In this document: piece after piece, positions 22,460 to 31,288 of the stretch
How the letters are laid out: each line of letters opens with the position of its first letter
Position numbering within the stretch: position 1 is the stretch's first letter
Assembly (NCBI GenBank): GCA_036278935.1
Contig: DASUKA010000019.1
Location: 1-39,731, forward strand
DNA length: 39,731 nucleotides
Direction of reading: 5' to 3'
Origin: DASSNR01 sp036278935
Lineage (GTDB): Bacteria > Gemmatimonadota > Gemmatimonadetes > Gemmatimonadales > Gemmatimonadaceae
The notes under the pieces: generated by a model
What the model saw: the letters and a program-made list of their open reading frames with translations, nothing else
The model's database searches: none
Told to the model about the DNA's origin: nothing
Made by a program: the position numbers and the translations under genes

Positions 22460-24274
22460 TCACAACGCTGGATGCTTCAGGTAGGTGTTGTCGTGCACCT
22501 GAAACTGGTGCGCCACAGAAAGGATCTTGTCGTCGTTGAACAGATTGCCCACGATCACGCCGCAGATCGGCTGCGCGGTGAGGTGGAGCGGCGGGCTACC
22601 ATCCCGGTGCCTGCGCTGCTGCGGCACATCGAACTTGTAGGGCACCACCGTGCAGGGATGACCTGTCTGCGCGTTCGGCCCCACGTCGGCGAACGGGTTC
22701 CCGATGAACATGTCCAGATCCTTCAGGAACTCGGCCCACTTGCTGATGAGGACGTAGCGGCGCCGCTCGGTCTGCAGGTACTCGAAGCCGGGAATGGTGC
22801 GGCCATGGACGAAGCGCGGGTTCCAGTCCGCCGGCGCCATCGGATTGGCCGGTGCGGCCGAGCGACCGCCGCCTGATCTACCGCCGCGCGACCGGCCACC
22901 GGCACCGCCAGCGCCGCCCCCGCGCCCCGCATACTGTGGCAAGGCGTTCAGGTCGAGCCCGATCTCCTTGGCCTTGCGCTGTACGTAGGCGTCGAACGCC
23001 GCGGCGTCTTCCACGTCGAGTCCGCCGCCGCGCAGCCCCGGCACCGTGGGACGATCTCCGATCGTCACCGGCTTCACCCCCAGTTCGCGGAGCTTGGCCA
23101 CCAGCTCCGGTGGCGCATGGGCGTCAACGCCCACGCGCATGGACGCGAGGTCGATGTTGCGGTCGAAGTGAAAGGGCATCGTCACCGTCGACGGGTCCTT
23201 CTCGTCCACGCCGTGGAGCACGTTGAACACCATCCCGCAATCCTCGATCGTACGGCAGAGGGGACCCACGCGATCCTGCGACCAGGCCAGCACCATGCCG
23301 CCGTACCGACTCACGCTGCCGAAGGTCGGGCGCAGCGCGCTCAACCCGCAGCGGATGCTCGGCGACACGATGGATCCCGACGTTTCCGTGCCGATCCCGA
23401 ACGCAACGCATCCCGCCGCCGTCCCCGAAGCAGGGCCGGCCGATGACCCGCTCGACCCCTGCACCAGGTTCCAGGGATTGTTCGTCCGCCCGCGAAACCA
23501 CTGGTCATCCTGCGCAAAGAGCCCCGTCGCGAGCTTGGCGATGAGCACCGCACCGGCCTCGCGCAGCCGCACCACCACCTCGGCGTCCTCATCGATGATG
23601 CGATGCTCGAAGTCCTTCGCGCCCCAGGTGGTGGGCACGCCCTTGGTGGCGAACAGGTCCTTGATCCCGTAGGGCAGTCCGTGCAGCGGACCGCGGTCGT
23701 GTCCGGCCGCCAGCTCCGCGTCAGCCTGCGCGGCCGCGGCGCGCGCCTGCCGCTCCATGATCGTCACCGCGCACAGCAGTTTAGGATTGAGCCGAGCGAG
23801 GCGCTTCAGGTAGATGTCGGTGAGCCGGGCCGAGGTGATCTTGCGCGCCTTGAGGAGCGCCGAGAGACGGTGTGCGGGCAGATAGGCAATCTCCTCCTCC
23901 GAGGTGGGCACCGCGCCGCTCCACGGTTCCACGGTGAAGGTGGCTCGGTCGAACGCGGCACGACCGCGCTCACGGGCCACCTTCTCCATCAGCGCGCCCG
24001 TGCCGCCCGGGTAGGGTTGGAACTGCAGCGCGGGGGGCTCGCCATTGCCGAGCGAGAGCGGCGCGGGCTGCTGCCCCAGGCGCCGAGCGCGATCGTGCGC
24101 GACCGCGGCAAGCGTCTCCGCATGCGCCGGCTCGACACCCAGAGTGGCCGCCGCCGCGGCTGCGAGGGAAAAGAACATGAAGTGGCGGCGGTCCATGCCG
24201 CCGTGCTCTTCGTCGTAGTCGAGCGCCTCCAGGTCGGCGTGCGTCTGTTCGAGCAACTCTTCAGCGTTGGTCAC
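22460..24274 (-). CDS. Amidase-signature family hydrolase with twin-arginine signal
   Basis: The 604-residue protein has the full Ser-cisSer-Lys triad of amidase-signature enzymes: Lys205 in LPYGIKDLFAT, cis-Ser274 in QGSSGSSAGPASG and nucleophile Ser301 in GTETSGSIVSPS. It hydrolyses amide bonds; the substrate cannot be told. Near the N-terminus, MDRRHFMFFSLAAAAAATLG looks like a twin-arginine (Tat) signal, so it is probably exported folded; residues 1-26 precede it. A Gly/Arg/Ser-rich low-complexity insert lies at about 450-475 (GGGAGGAGGRSRGG). It is longer than GatA (about 480-490 residues), and no GatB or GatC partner is adjacent, so a tRNA amidotransferase role is unlikely. Confidence 0.9.
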   Translation of the reverse strand: MTNAEELLEQTHADLEALDYDEEHGGMDRRHFMFFSLAAAAAATLGVEPAHAETLAAVAHDRARRLGQQPAPLSLGNGEPPALQFQPYPGGTGALMEKVARERGRAAFDRATFTVEPWSGAVPTSEEEIAYLPAHRLSALLKARKITSARLTDIYLKRLARLNPKLLCAVTIMERQARAAAAQADAELAAGHDRGPLHGLPYGIKDLFATKGVPTTWGAKDFEHRIIDEDAEVVVRLREAGAVLIAKLATGLFAQDDQWFRGRTNNPWNLVQGSSGSSAGPASGTAAGCVAFGIGTETSGSIVSPSIRCGLSALRPTFGSVSRYGGMVLAWSQDRVGPLCRTIEDCGMVFNVLHGVDEKDPSTVTMPFHFDRNIDLASMRVGVDAHAPPELVAKLRELGVKPVTIGDRPTVPGLRGGGLDVEDAAAFDAYVQRKAKEIGLDLNALPQYAGRGGGAGGAGGRSRGGRSGGGRSAAPANPMAPADWNPRFVHGRTIPGFEYLQTERRRYVLISKWAEFLKDLDMFIGNPFADVGPNAQTGHPCTVVPYKFDVPQQRRHRDGSPPLHLTAQPICGVIVGNLFNDDKILSVAHQFQVHDNTYLKHPAL

Positions 24275-24578
24275 GGTGAATCCTCGTGCGGAGAGGGAGC
24301 GGTGTGGCGAACATCAGGAGAATCGCGCGCGGGCCGCGATCTGGCCAGACCCTTCCGACCCACGGAGCGCCGGAGCGCCTGGGCGCCATCGGCTGGCCGG
24401 GCACCTGAGCGGTTAGCCGGCCCCAGGGGCCACGCGACGGCGGGGAATGGGGCCGATTCGGGTGTCCGGTGCGGCGGGAAGTACAGTTCTTGCCCCATGG
24501 AGTGTTCTGCGCGGTGAAACAGCATGCCGGCGCGCAACCACTCCGGAGCTTATCTACTGACCGATTCAGGAGGTCACC
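24275..24578. other. Divergent intergenic region of 304 bases
   Basis: It separates the amidase (-) and DUF4142 (+) genes. It contains an imperfect GGCCGG/CCGGCC stem around 24390-24430 and an AGGAGGT ribosome site at 24568-24574. No convincing promoter hexamers or extra coding frame were seen. Confidence 0.5.
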
Positions 24579-25274
24579 ATGCAGGTTCAATTCACTCGTC
24601 ACGCCGGCCTGGCGTTGGCGCTTGCAGCTGGGGCGACCCTCGGCGCATGCAAGGGTCGGCGAGCCGCACCAGGAGTCCCCGAGTCGGCGGCTGGCGCCGT
24701 TGGCGCGCCGGCCATGCCCGGCTCCGCCTCCGCGGATACGTCCACCATGTCGGACACGTCCAGCATGAATCCTGACACCACCTCCCAGATGGGTGGCAAC
24801 GCGTCCGCGAGCCTCGCCAATCTGACGGACGTGAACTATGCCGCGCTGGTGGACGAGGCCAACAAGGCGGACAGCACCGCCGGCGCCCTGGCGGCGAAGA
24901 AGGGCACCAAGGCCAGCGTGAAGGCGTTCGGGAAGCGGATGATGGGGGAACATCATGCGCTGCGCTTACAGGACCAGAAGCTGGTGAAGCAGCTGAACAT
25001 CACGCCGCAGGCACCCGCAAACGACCCGGTGCAGCAATTGGCGTCACAGGAGATGCAGGCCCTGCAGTCCGCCCCCAAGGGCGCGGCCTTCGATTCCACG
25101 TACATCGACAACGAAGTCAAGGCGCACAAGGCCGTGCTCGGTCTGCTGAACGCCATCGATGCCAACGGGCAGAATGCCCAGCTCAAGGCGCTCGCCAAGA
25201 AGGCGACGCCGATTATTCAGAGCCACCTTGACCGCGCGCAGAGCATCCAGAAGTCGCTGACCGCGGCTACCTGA
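24579..25274 (+). CDS. DUF4142-domain lipoprotein
   Basis: The ATG at 24579 has a perfect AGGAGGT site. The 231-residue product begins with a lipoprotein signal (ALALAAGATLGAC; Cys24). A Ser/Thr/Met-rich linker (about 45-75) follows, then a four-helix DUF4142 domain: YAALVDEANKADSTAGALAA, VKAFGKRMMGEHHALRLQDQ, FDSTYIDNEVKAHKAVLGLL and AKKATPIIQSHLDRAQSIQ. The His pairs in GEHHA, VKAHK and SHLDRA are conserved features of this ferritin-like family. Its biochemical role is not established; members are frequently exported and stress-associated. It is followed by a strong hairpin. Confidence 0.9.
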   Translation: MQVQFTRHAGLALALAAGATLGACKGRRAAPGVPESAAGAVGAPAMPGSASADTSTMSDTSSMNPDTTSQMGGNASASLANLTDVNYAALVDEANKADSTAGALAAKKGTKASVKAFGKRMMGEHHALRLQDQKLVKQLNITPQAPANDPVQQLASQEMQALQSAPKGAAFDSTYIDNEVKAHKAVLGLLNAIDANGQNAQLKALAKKATPIIQSHLDRAQSIQKSLTAAT

Positions 25275-25296
25275 CCCGCACGCAGTATCCGCTCGA

Positions 25297-25335
25297 CGAG
25301 ACGCGCGGCCACCAGACTGGTGGCCGCGCGTCTCG
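25297..25335 (+). terminator. Perfect 18-bp hairpin after the DUF4142 gene
   Basis: Arms 25297-25314 and 25318-25335 are exact reverse complements around the loop GAC, 22 bases after the stop. There is no T-run. The loop is identical to that of the hairpin at 20099-20139. Confidence 0.7.
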
Positions 25336-25453
25336 CGCGTTGCGGCGCCGGCGGCTCCCAACATGGCCGCGCACTCGGACGTACACTCCTGAGGGACGCG
25401 AACCCGCGCGCCATCGAGCGGGTTCATCCAGCATCATCTCTCTGGAGGACGGC

Positions 25454-26155
25454 ATGACGAGAAAGGCAACAGCAGCGGTGTTCGCAGGCGTGCTCGGGTT
25501 CATTCTGGCCGGTGCGGCCGCGCCCCCAGCCGCGGCTCCGGCCGCGGCGCACTCACTGCGGCTCGGCGCGCCGCCGGCGGGCACGCCGCTCCGCCTCGTG
25601 CTGGCGCCTTCCGGGAACGAGGTGAACTACCGCGTGCGCGAGCAGCTGGCGCACCACGACCTCCCCAACGACGCCATCGGCAGAACATCCGCCGTCACCG
25701 GCGCCCTCGTCATCGGGAGCGATGGGCAGGTGATTCCCGGCGAATCCAGATTCGTCGCCAACGTCTCCGGCCTTAAGAGCGATCACGACCGGCGCGACCG
25801 TTACGTCCGCGAGCGCATCCTTCAGACGGACAGCTTTCCGAACGTGACGCTGGTGCCCACCGCCATCCACGGACTCCGCACGCCGCTGCCGACCTCCGGC
25901 GCGCGAAACTTCACGCTGGATGGAAAGCTGACCGTGCACGGGGTCACCAGGCCGACCACGTGGCAGGTGAAGGCGAACTTCGACGGGCAGAGCATCACCG
26001 GCGCCGCATCCACAGGCTTCACCTTCGACGACTTCGGCCTGCATCAGCCGCACCTCTCCTTCCTATTGAACGTGGCCGACAGCATTCATCTCGACTACAC
26101 GTTCCACCTGGTTCCGGCCACCGGGGCCAGCACCGACGCGCAGCCGCAGCGTTGA
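25454..26155 (+). CDS. YceI-family exported protein
   Basis: The ATG at 25454 has a GGAGG site nine bases upstream and yields 233 residues. A signal peptide (TAAVFAGVLGFILAGAAA) is followed by a YceI-type lipocalin-like beta barrel: SAVTGALVIGSDGQVIPGES, SRFVANVSGLKSDHDRRDRY, ILQTDSFPNVTLVPT, LDGKLTVHGVTRPTTWQVK and TFDDFGLHQP. YceI proteins bind isoprenoid-like lipids in an extracytoplasmic pocket (family knowledge). The Lys-x-Asp-His-Asp segment and the Gly-Val-Thr-Arg-Pro turn are strongly conserved. The gene is monocistronic, with a hairpin before it and a large inverted repeat after it. Confidence 0.92.
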   Translation: MTRKATAAVFAGVLGFILAGAAAPPAAAPAAAHSLRLGAPPAGTPLRLVLAPSGNEVNYRVREQLAHHDLPNDAIGRTSAVTGALVIGSDGQVIPGESRFVANVSGLKSDHDRRDRYVRERILQTDSFPNVTLVPTAIHGLRTPLPTSGARNFTLDGKLTVHGVTRPTTWQVKANFDGQSITGAASTGFTFDDFGLHQPHLSFLLNVADSIHLDYTFHLVPATGASTDAQPQR

Positions 26156-26179
26156 CGCTCGGTGTGAATGCACCCGTGA

Positions 26180-26347
26180 ATGCACCACAGAGACACAGAG
26201 GACACAGAGAAAGACGGGGTGGTGAGGGTCAGCGAGCTGGGGGTCAGGCACTGAACCGTGGGGCGTCACTGTCCAAGACGGTTGCTGACCCTAACGCCCC
26301 CAATTCCTTCAGCCTTTCTCTGTGCTCTCCGTGTCTCTGTGGTGCAT
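26180..26347. repeat. Large inverted repeat with CACAGAGA-type tandem units
   Basis: The 34-base outer arms (26180-26213 and 26314-26347) pair with three mismatches. Each arm consists of degenerate ~8-base units of the type CACAGAGA. A nested 9-base stem pairs AGGGTCAGC (26225-26233) with GCTGACCCT (26284-26292). The element fills the gap between the convergent YceI and S10 genes and may work as a bidirectional terminator. Confidence 0.85.
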
Positions 26348-26364
26348 CCCCGCAGTAGACGGCT

Positions 26365-27972
26365 CTACCGCCTCCCGCCGGCATCGGCCGCTACGGGCGT
26401 CGCGGCGGTGCCTGACGTCGCGTCGATGAAGGCGGCGATGTTCTGCTTGAGCTTGGCCAGCGAGGGCTGGTGCACGTACATCATGTGGCCGGCCAGATAT
26501 TCCTTCTCCTCGATATGGCTCCGGAGCTTCGGCGGAAGTCCCTGATGATCCATCGTCCACTCGGCCGCGAAGTATGGCGTGGCCAGGTCGAACAGCCCGC
26601 TGTTGAGCAGCACGTGCAGCTTCGTATTGTACGAGAGCGCCTCCGCCAGATCGGTGGCCACGTTGGTGTGACCAGGCCAGCCGCGGCTGTTGCCATGTGT
26701 CCAGTCCCACGGCTGCACGCGCCCGCTTACCACGTAGTGCATGTCCGTGCCGAAGTTGAGCTCGGTGTGCAGATAGTGATTGAACGTTGACACGAACGCC
26801 GAGCTGATGTCAGCGGACTGCGGGTCGTACGGCGCGCGCTCGGCGAGCAGGTCGCCGGTGGGGCCGGTGAAGCGGGCATCCAGACGGCCCACCACCTGGC
26901 CGTGCTCGCGCAGCAGCTCCTTCTCGAACTGGCTCGCATCCACGCGCAGGTCAGCCTTGTCGATGTAGTCCGTGCTCAATCCCGTGTAGCGGTGCAGCTG
27001 CTGGATGATGGAGTCGCGACGAGCGGGCGTGATGGTGGAGCCGGCCAGCAGCGCCTCCGCGTAGTCATGCGTCGCGAAGTGCTCCACCTGCTTGAGGAAT
27101 GGACGCAGCTCCGCGGGCTGGTTGGGCAGGGCGTGATAATACCAGGCCACCGCGGCGTACGACGGGAGGTACATGATGTACGGCTCGTCGTTCCCCGGAT
27201 CGAAGGTGATGGTCTGAAAATCGAGCACGGAGGACATGAGCACCACGCCGTTGAAGTCCATGTCGTCGCGTGATTGCAGGTAGTTCACCAGCGCCGCGGA
27301 GCGCGTGGTCCCGTAGCTCTCGCCGAGCAGGTAGCGGGGGGAGTTCCACCGCTCGTTCTCGCTCAGGTAGCGGCTCACGAACTGCGCCAGCGAGCTGGCG
27401 TCCTGATCCACACCCCAGAAGTCCTTCCCCTTCCCCTTGCCAACGGGCTTGCTGAAGCCGGTGCCAATGGGATCGATGAAGACGAGGTCCGTCTTGTCGA
27501 GCAGACTGTACTGGTTGTCCACCAGCGAATAGGGCGGCGGGGGCGCGTGCGTGGTATCGGGAATCGCGACGCGGCGCGGGCCGAAGGCGCCCATGTGCAC
27601 CCACACCGACGCGGAGCCGGGGCCGCCGTTGTACGCGAAGGTGATCGGGCGGCGGCTGGTGTCGCGCACCCCTTGCTTGGTGTACGCGATGTAGTAGAGG
27701 CTCCCGATGGGCTGGTCGGCGGTATCGCGCAGGATGATGTTGCCGACCGTGGCATCGTAGGCAATGTGCTGACCGTCGATGACGATACTGTGGTGCGTGA
27801 CGGTGTGCTGCTCGGTGGTGGACGCCTGGGCCGTGGCGGTCGGGCTCGTCTTGCTCGTGTCGGACTCGGCGTTCCGTGCGCCACGCCGCTGGTTGCTGCG
27901 TTGCGCGGACGCGCCCGCCGGCAGAAGTGCGGCGACGACAAGCGCCAGGAGAGCTGATCGTGTGGTATGCAT
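26365..27972 (-). CDS. Exported serine carboxypeptidase-like protein (S10)
   Basis: From ATG 27972 the product has 535 residues with a signal peptide (MHTTRSALLALVVAALLPAG, cleavage near ASAQR). An in-frame ATG at 28032 would add 20 residues and spoil the signal. S10 features are clear: FAYNGGPGSAS (oxyanion hole), FIDPIGTGFSKP, nucleophile Ser219 in YLLGESYGTTRS, acid in NSGLFDLATPYF, and His in AGHMMYVHQPS. Such enzymes remove C-terminal residues from peptides at acidic or neutral pH. It contributes to the group of exported peptidases in this window. Confidence 0.92.
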   Translation of the reverse strand: MHTTRSALLALVVAALLPAGASAQRSNQRRGARNAESDTSKTSPTATAQASTTEQHTVTHHSIVIDGQHIAYDATVGNIILRDTADQPIGSLYYIAYTKQGVRDTSRRPITFAYNGGPGSASVWVHMGAFGPRRVAIPDTTHAPPPPYSLVDNQYSLLDKTDLVFIDPIGTGFSKPVGKGKGKDFWGVDQDASSLAQFVSRYLSENERWNSPRYLLGESYGTTRSAALVNYLQSRDDMDFNGVVLMSSVLDFQTITFDPGNDEPYIMYLPSYAAVAWYYHALPNQPAELRPFLKQVEHFATHDYAEALLAGSTITPARRDSIIQQLHRYTGLSTDYIDKADLRVDASQFEKELLREHGQVVGRLDARFTGPTGDLLAERAPYDPQSADISSAFVSTFNHYLHTELNFGTDMHYVVSGRVQPWDWTHGNSRGWPGHTNVATDLAEALSYNTKLHVLLNSGLFDLATPYFAAEWTMDHQGLPPKLRSHIEEKEYLAGHMMYVHQPSLAKLKQNIAAFIDATSGTAATPVAADAGGRR

Positions 27973-28104
27973 GGCGGGTACCCTGCGTGACTGGATGGAC
28001 GAGGCTTCCGAAGAACGTAGAATGCGGTGCACGGGCTGTCTACCATATACGGCGCGGGCGTCCCACGGTGTCAGCAGCGCACGCCGGCGCGCGTTCCGTC
28101 GGCC

Positions 28105-28704
28105 TCACGCACCACCCAGTGCGGCAAGCACCTGCTCGCTCGTGACCACGGTCGCCTGCCGCGGAAAGACCTTGTCGAGGAGACAGGCGTGCACCTCGGC
28201 GTCGCGGTCAGCGCAGCAGTCCCGCACGACGATGCAGCGATAATCCGCATCCGCCGCATGCCGCAGCGTGGAGAGCACGACTCCGCTCGTGGCGATGCCG
28301 CACAGCACGAGCGTGTCGATGTCGTGCGCCCGCAGGATCATGTCGAGGTCGGTACCGAGGAAGGCGCCGACGCGATGCTTGACGACGGTGATGTCGCCGG
28401 ATTCAGGGGCAACGGCCGGGTGCACCGGCTCCGGCGATTCACCCGAGAAGCGATTGGACTGCTTGATGGTGCTGAAGCTCACGTTGCGTGCGCTGACTTC
28501 CGGGTAGCCTGGCCGGAAGCCGACGGTCACGTAGATCACCTGGACGCCTCGGTCGTGTGCGGTGCGTCGCACTCGGGCGGCGCGTTGCAGCAGGTCCTCC
28601 TGGTTCGTGCCATACGCGTTCACGATACCGGTCTGATAGTCCATGATCAGGAGGGCGGAACGGGCGGGGTCGATAACGAGTGATTCAGGCATGAGGGGAG
28701 CCAT
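28105..28704 (-). CDS. Isochorismatase-fold hydrolase with atypical active site
   Basis: The 199-residue protein has the isochorismatase-like Rossmann fold: ALLIMDYQTGIVN with Asp22, VVKHRVGAFLGTDLD with Lys109, and LVLCGIATSGVVLSTLRHAA. In cysteine hydrolases of this family the last block reads G-x-x-T-x-x-C; here the Cys position is Val142. A Cys (135) lies seven residues earlier, before the Gly. The Asp and Lys of the triad are kept, but the nucleophile is absent at its normal place, so cysteine-hydrolase activity is doubtful. A large subfamily appears to share this GIATSGVV pattern (from memory). An alternative start is ATG 28692. Confidence 0.88.
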   Translation of the reverse strand: MAPLMPESLVIDPARSALLIMDYQTGIVNAYGTNQEDLLQRAARVRRTAHDRGVQVIYVTVGFRPGYPEVSARNVSFSTIKQSNRFSGESPEPVHPAVAPESGDITVVKHRVGAFLGTDLDMILRAHDIDTLVLCGIATSGVVLSTLRHAADADYRCIVVRDCCADRDAEVHACLLDKVFPRQATVVTSEQVLAALGGA

Positions 28705-28797
28705 TCAATGAGTGAGGTACGGTAACCATCAGGGAATCGCAGGAGTGAGGGCGAAGCACGCGCCGCAACCTCCGCGCTCAAACATGGCGGAGTAGTG

Positions 28798-31128
28798 CTA
28801 GCACGCCCGCCCCGCCTTCGGCAGCGCCAGCTTTGCCAGCACCGCCTCAAAACGCGGATCGCCGTGCAGGGCGCGGAGCAGCGGCTGGCAGCCAATGGTA
28901 TACATCGCAGACGACCGATCCGCGATCCCCTGCTCCAGCGTGGCGAGCGCCGCGTCGCGCTCGCCCAGCGCCACGTGACTCATCGCGCGATACACCGCCG
29001 GGAAGCTGCTGCGATGGACCGGATCGAGAATCTCGTGCGCCAGCGCGGTCCGACCGGCCAGTGCGTGACAGAGCCCGACCGGCCAGCGATAGTGCGGCGA
29101 GTCGATCCCGAACGACGCGAGCTTCTCCACCACCTGGAGCGCCTCGTCGCACCGCCCCTGCAGCGCCAGCGTGACGCCCAGATAGACGAGCCCGGTGCGG
29201 TATTCCGGTTGCATTGTGAGCACTCGCCGGAAATCGCGCTCCGCCCCCGGCAGATCGTTCGCCTGGTTCCGGATGATCCCGATGTTCATGCGCGGGAGCA
29301 CCGACAGCGGATCGAGCAGCAGCGCGCGCTCGGCAATCGGCATCGCCTCGTCGAAGCGCCCGATCCCCGCCAGGTACGCGGAGAGCCAGCGATGCGCCGA
29401 TTCGAGATTCGGGTTGAGCGCGATCGCGCGATGCAGCTCGTCGAGCGCGCCGGCCCAGTCCCAGTCCCAGTGCAGCTTCACCAGCCCGAGCGAGGCATGC
29501 GCGTCGGCCAGCGACGAGTCCAGCTCGATCGCGCGCCGCGCCGCCTCGGCCGCGACGGGAAACATCTCGGCCGGGAGCGCGAAGATCGACGTCGCGAAAA
29601 GCGCCGACGCGTCGGCCAGCCCCGACCACGCTGGCGCGTACGCAGGATCGAGATCGATCGCCTGCTGGAACAGCTCGCGCGCGCGGCGCAGCGACGCCTC
29701 GCTCCGCTGATTCACCTGATGCCGGCCGAGCAGGTACAGGTCGTACGCCCCCAGATTGTGTGTCGCGGGGACCGGCACCTGCCCGCGCAACCCGCCGAGC
29801 TGCAACGCGCGCGTGACTGTCTCGACGATGCTTGCGGTGATCTCGTCCTGCACGGCGAAAACGTCCTCCATCGTGCGGTCGAACGTCTCGCTCCAGAGCG
29901 GCGCATCGTCCGAGGCCTGGATGAGCTTCGCGGCGAGCCGGAGCCGCCGTCCCGCGCGGCGCACGCTCCCCTCCACGACGAACTCGACACCGAGCCGAGC
30001 GGCGATCTCGGTCAGCGGAAGATTCTGCCCGCGAAATGACGAGGCCGACGTGCGCGACACGACGCGCAACCCCTCGAGCCGCGACAGCGCCGAGGTGAGC
30101 TCCTCGGTCAGCCCATCGCCGAAATAGTCATCGTCTCCTCCGGCACCGATGGTCACGATCGGGAGCACAGCCATGGAGAGGCGCGCGGCCGTTGCGCCGC
30201 GCCGGAGCGCCGAGCTCTGCTGCGGGATGGTCCGGATCTCGCCCGACGTGCCGGAGCCGTCCGCCAGCGCGCGCGCGAGGTCGCGCGCGGACGCGGGGCG
30301 CTCGCCGGGGTCCTTTGCGAGCGACTGTGCGACGGCCGCGGCGACCGTCGCGGGGATGCCGGGGCACAGCGAGCGGACATCGGGCGGTATCGCTGTGAGA
30401 TGCCTGGACAGCACGCTCATGGGGTTGCCGGTGAACGGCGGCGCGCCGGTGAGCATCTCGAACAGCATGCACCCCAGCGCATACAGGTCGGATCGGGCGT
30501 CGATCTCCCGCTCGCCCATCGCCTGCTCGGGGCTCATGTAGGCCACCGTCCCCAGCGTGACGCCAACCTGCGTTATCGTCGCGCCCTGCGCGCTGGCGAG
30601 CGCCGCACGCGCGATGCCGAAGTCGGCGAGCAGCGCATGGCCACTCCGCGCGAGGAGGACGTTCTCCGGCTTGATGTCGCGGTGCACGATCCCTTCATCG
30701 TGTGCGGTGTGCAGCGCGTCCAGCAGTTGCCGCACGATCTCGAGCGCGTCCTCGACCGGCAAGTGCCCCTCGCGCTCGAGGCGTGTGCGCAGCGACTCGC
30801 CGTCGATGTACGGCATCACGAAGAAGAGCGACCCTGCCGCCTCGCCCGAATCGTACAGCGGGAGGATGAACGGGTGCCGCAGGCGCGCGAGCACGCGGAT
30901 CTCGCGCTGGAACCGTTCCACGTCGATCGGCGCATCCGCGTCGCGTAACACCTTCAGCGCGACCGGCCGGTCGTGTCTTGCGTCGTGCGCGAGGTAGACG
31001 GTCGCCATCCCGCCGCGGCCGAGTTCGCGCTCGAGGACATAGGCTTCGCCGAGTGCCTGCTGCAGCTCCCCCGCCACGCCTTGCATGTGTGGCCCGGCGT
31101 CCGGCGGGCCGTGTGCCGCGTCACTCAT
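28798..31128 (-). CDS. Ser/Thr protein kinase with TolB-like and TPR domains
   Basis: The 776-residue protein starts with a PknB-type kinase domain: GRGGMATVYLA, Lys59 in VALKVL, HRDIKPENVLL, ADFGIA and MSPEQAMGE. After residue ~310 comes a TolB-N/FlgO-like alpha/beta domain (MAVLPIVTIGAGGDDDYFGD, LTEELTSALSRLEGLRVVSR, EFVVEGSVRRAGRRLRLAA). The C-terminal half is a row of TPRs (for example FQQAIDLDPAYAPAWSGLAD, EAARRAIELDSSLADAHASL). No membrane helix is obvious between the kinase and TPR parts, so it may be cytoplasmic. The architecture resembles the widespread kinase-TolB-TPR regulators of Acidobacteria and Gemmatimonadota. Partners and substrates are unknown. Confidence 0.93.
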   Translation of the reverse strand: MSDAAHGPPDAGPHMQGVAGELQQALGEAYVLERELGRGGMATVYLAHDARHDRPVALKVLRDADAPIDVERFQREIRVLARLRHPFILPLYDSGEAAGSLFFVMPYIDGESLRTRLEREGHLPVEDALEIVRQLLDALHTAHDEGIVHRDIKPENVLLARSGHALLADFGIARAALASAQGATITQVGVTLGTVAYMSPEQAMGEREIDARSDLYALGCMLFEMLTGAPPFTGNPMSVLSRHLTAIPPDVRSLCPGIPATVAAAVAQSLAKDPGERPASARDLARALADGSGTSGEIRTIPQQSSALRRGATAARLSMAVLPIVTIGAGGDDDYFGDGLTEELTSALSRLEGLRVVSRTSASSFRGQNLPLTEIAARLGVEFVVEGSVRRAGRRLRLAAKLIQASDDAPLWSETFDRTMEDVFAVQDEITASIVETVTRALQLGGLRGQVPVPATHNLGAYDLYLLGRHQVNQRSEASLRRARELFQQAIDLDPAYAPAWSGLADASALFATSIFALPAEMFPVAAEAARRAIELDSSLADAHASLGLVKLHWDWDWAGALDELHRAIALNPNLESAHRWLSAYLAGIGRFDEAMPIAERALLLDPLSVLPRMNIGIIRNQANDLPGAERDFRRVLTMQPEYRTGLVYLGVTLALQGRCDEALQVVEKLASFGIDSPHYRWPVGLCHALAGRTALAHEILDPVHRSSFPAVYRAMSHVALGERDAALATLEQGIADRSSAMYTIGCQPLLRALHGDPRFEAVLAKLALPKAGRAC

Positions 31129-31288
31129 GGAGTGTTCACGTCACGCACATGCGATGAGGCCTCTCTTCCAACACCGTCTCGCCCCGCGTCACGTGCCACC
31201 CCATCCCTCGAAAGTGCTGGGCGGTATCGGGTCTGTTTGGAGTTCCAGTGTCGATCCCTTGCGGAGCCTTCGTCCTCACACCACGCGT

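Noticed and set aside
28795..30039. Plus-strand open frame of 414 codons
   Set aside because: It is antisense to the TPR part of the second Ser/Thr kinase and has no recognisable domain.
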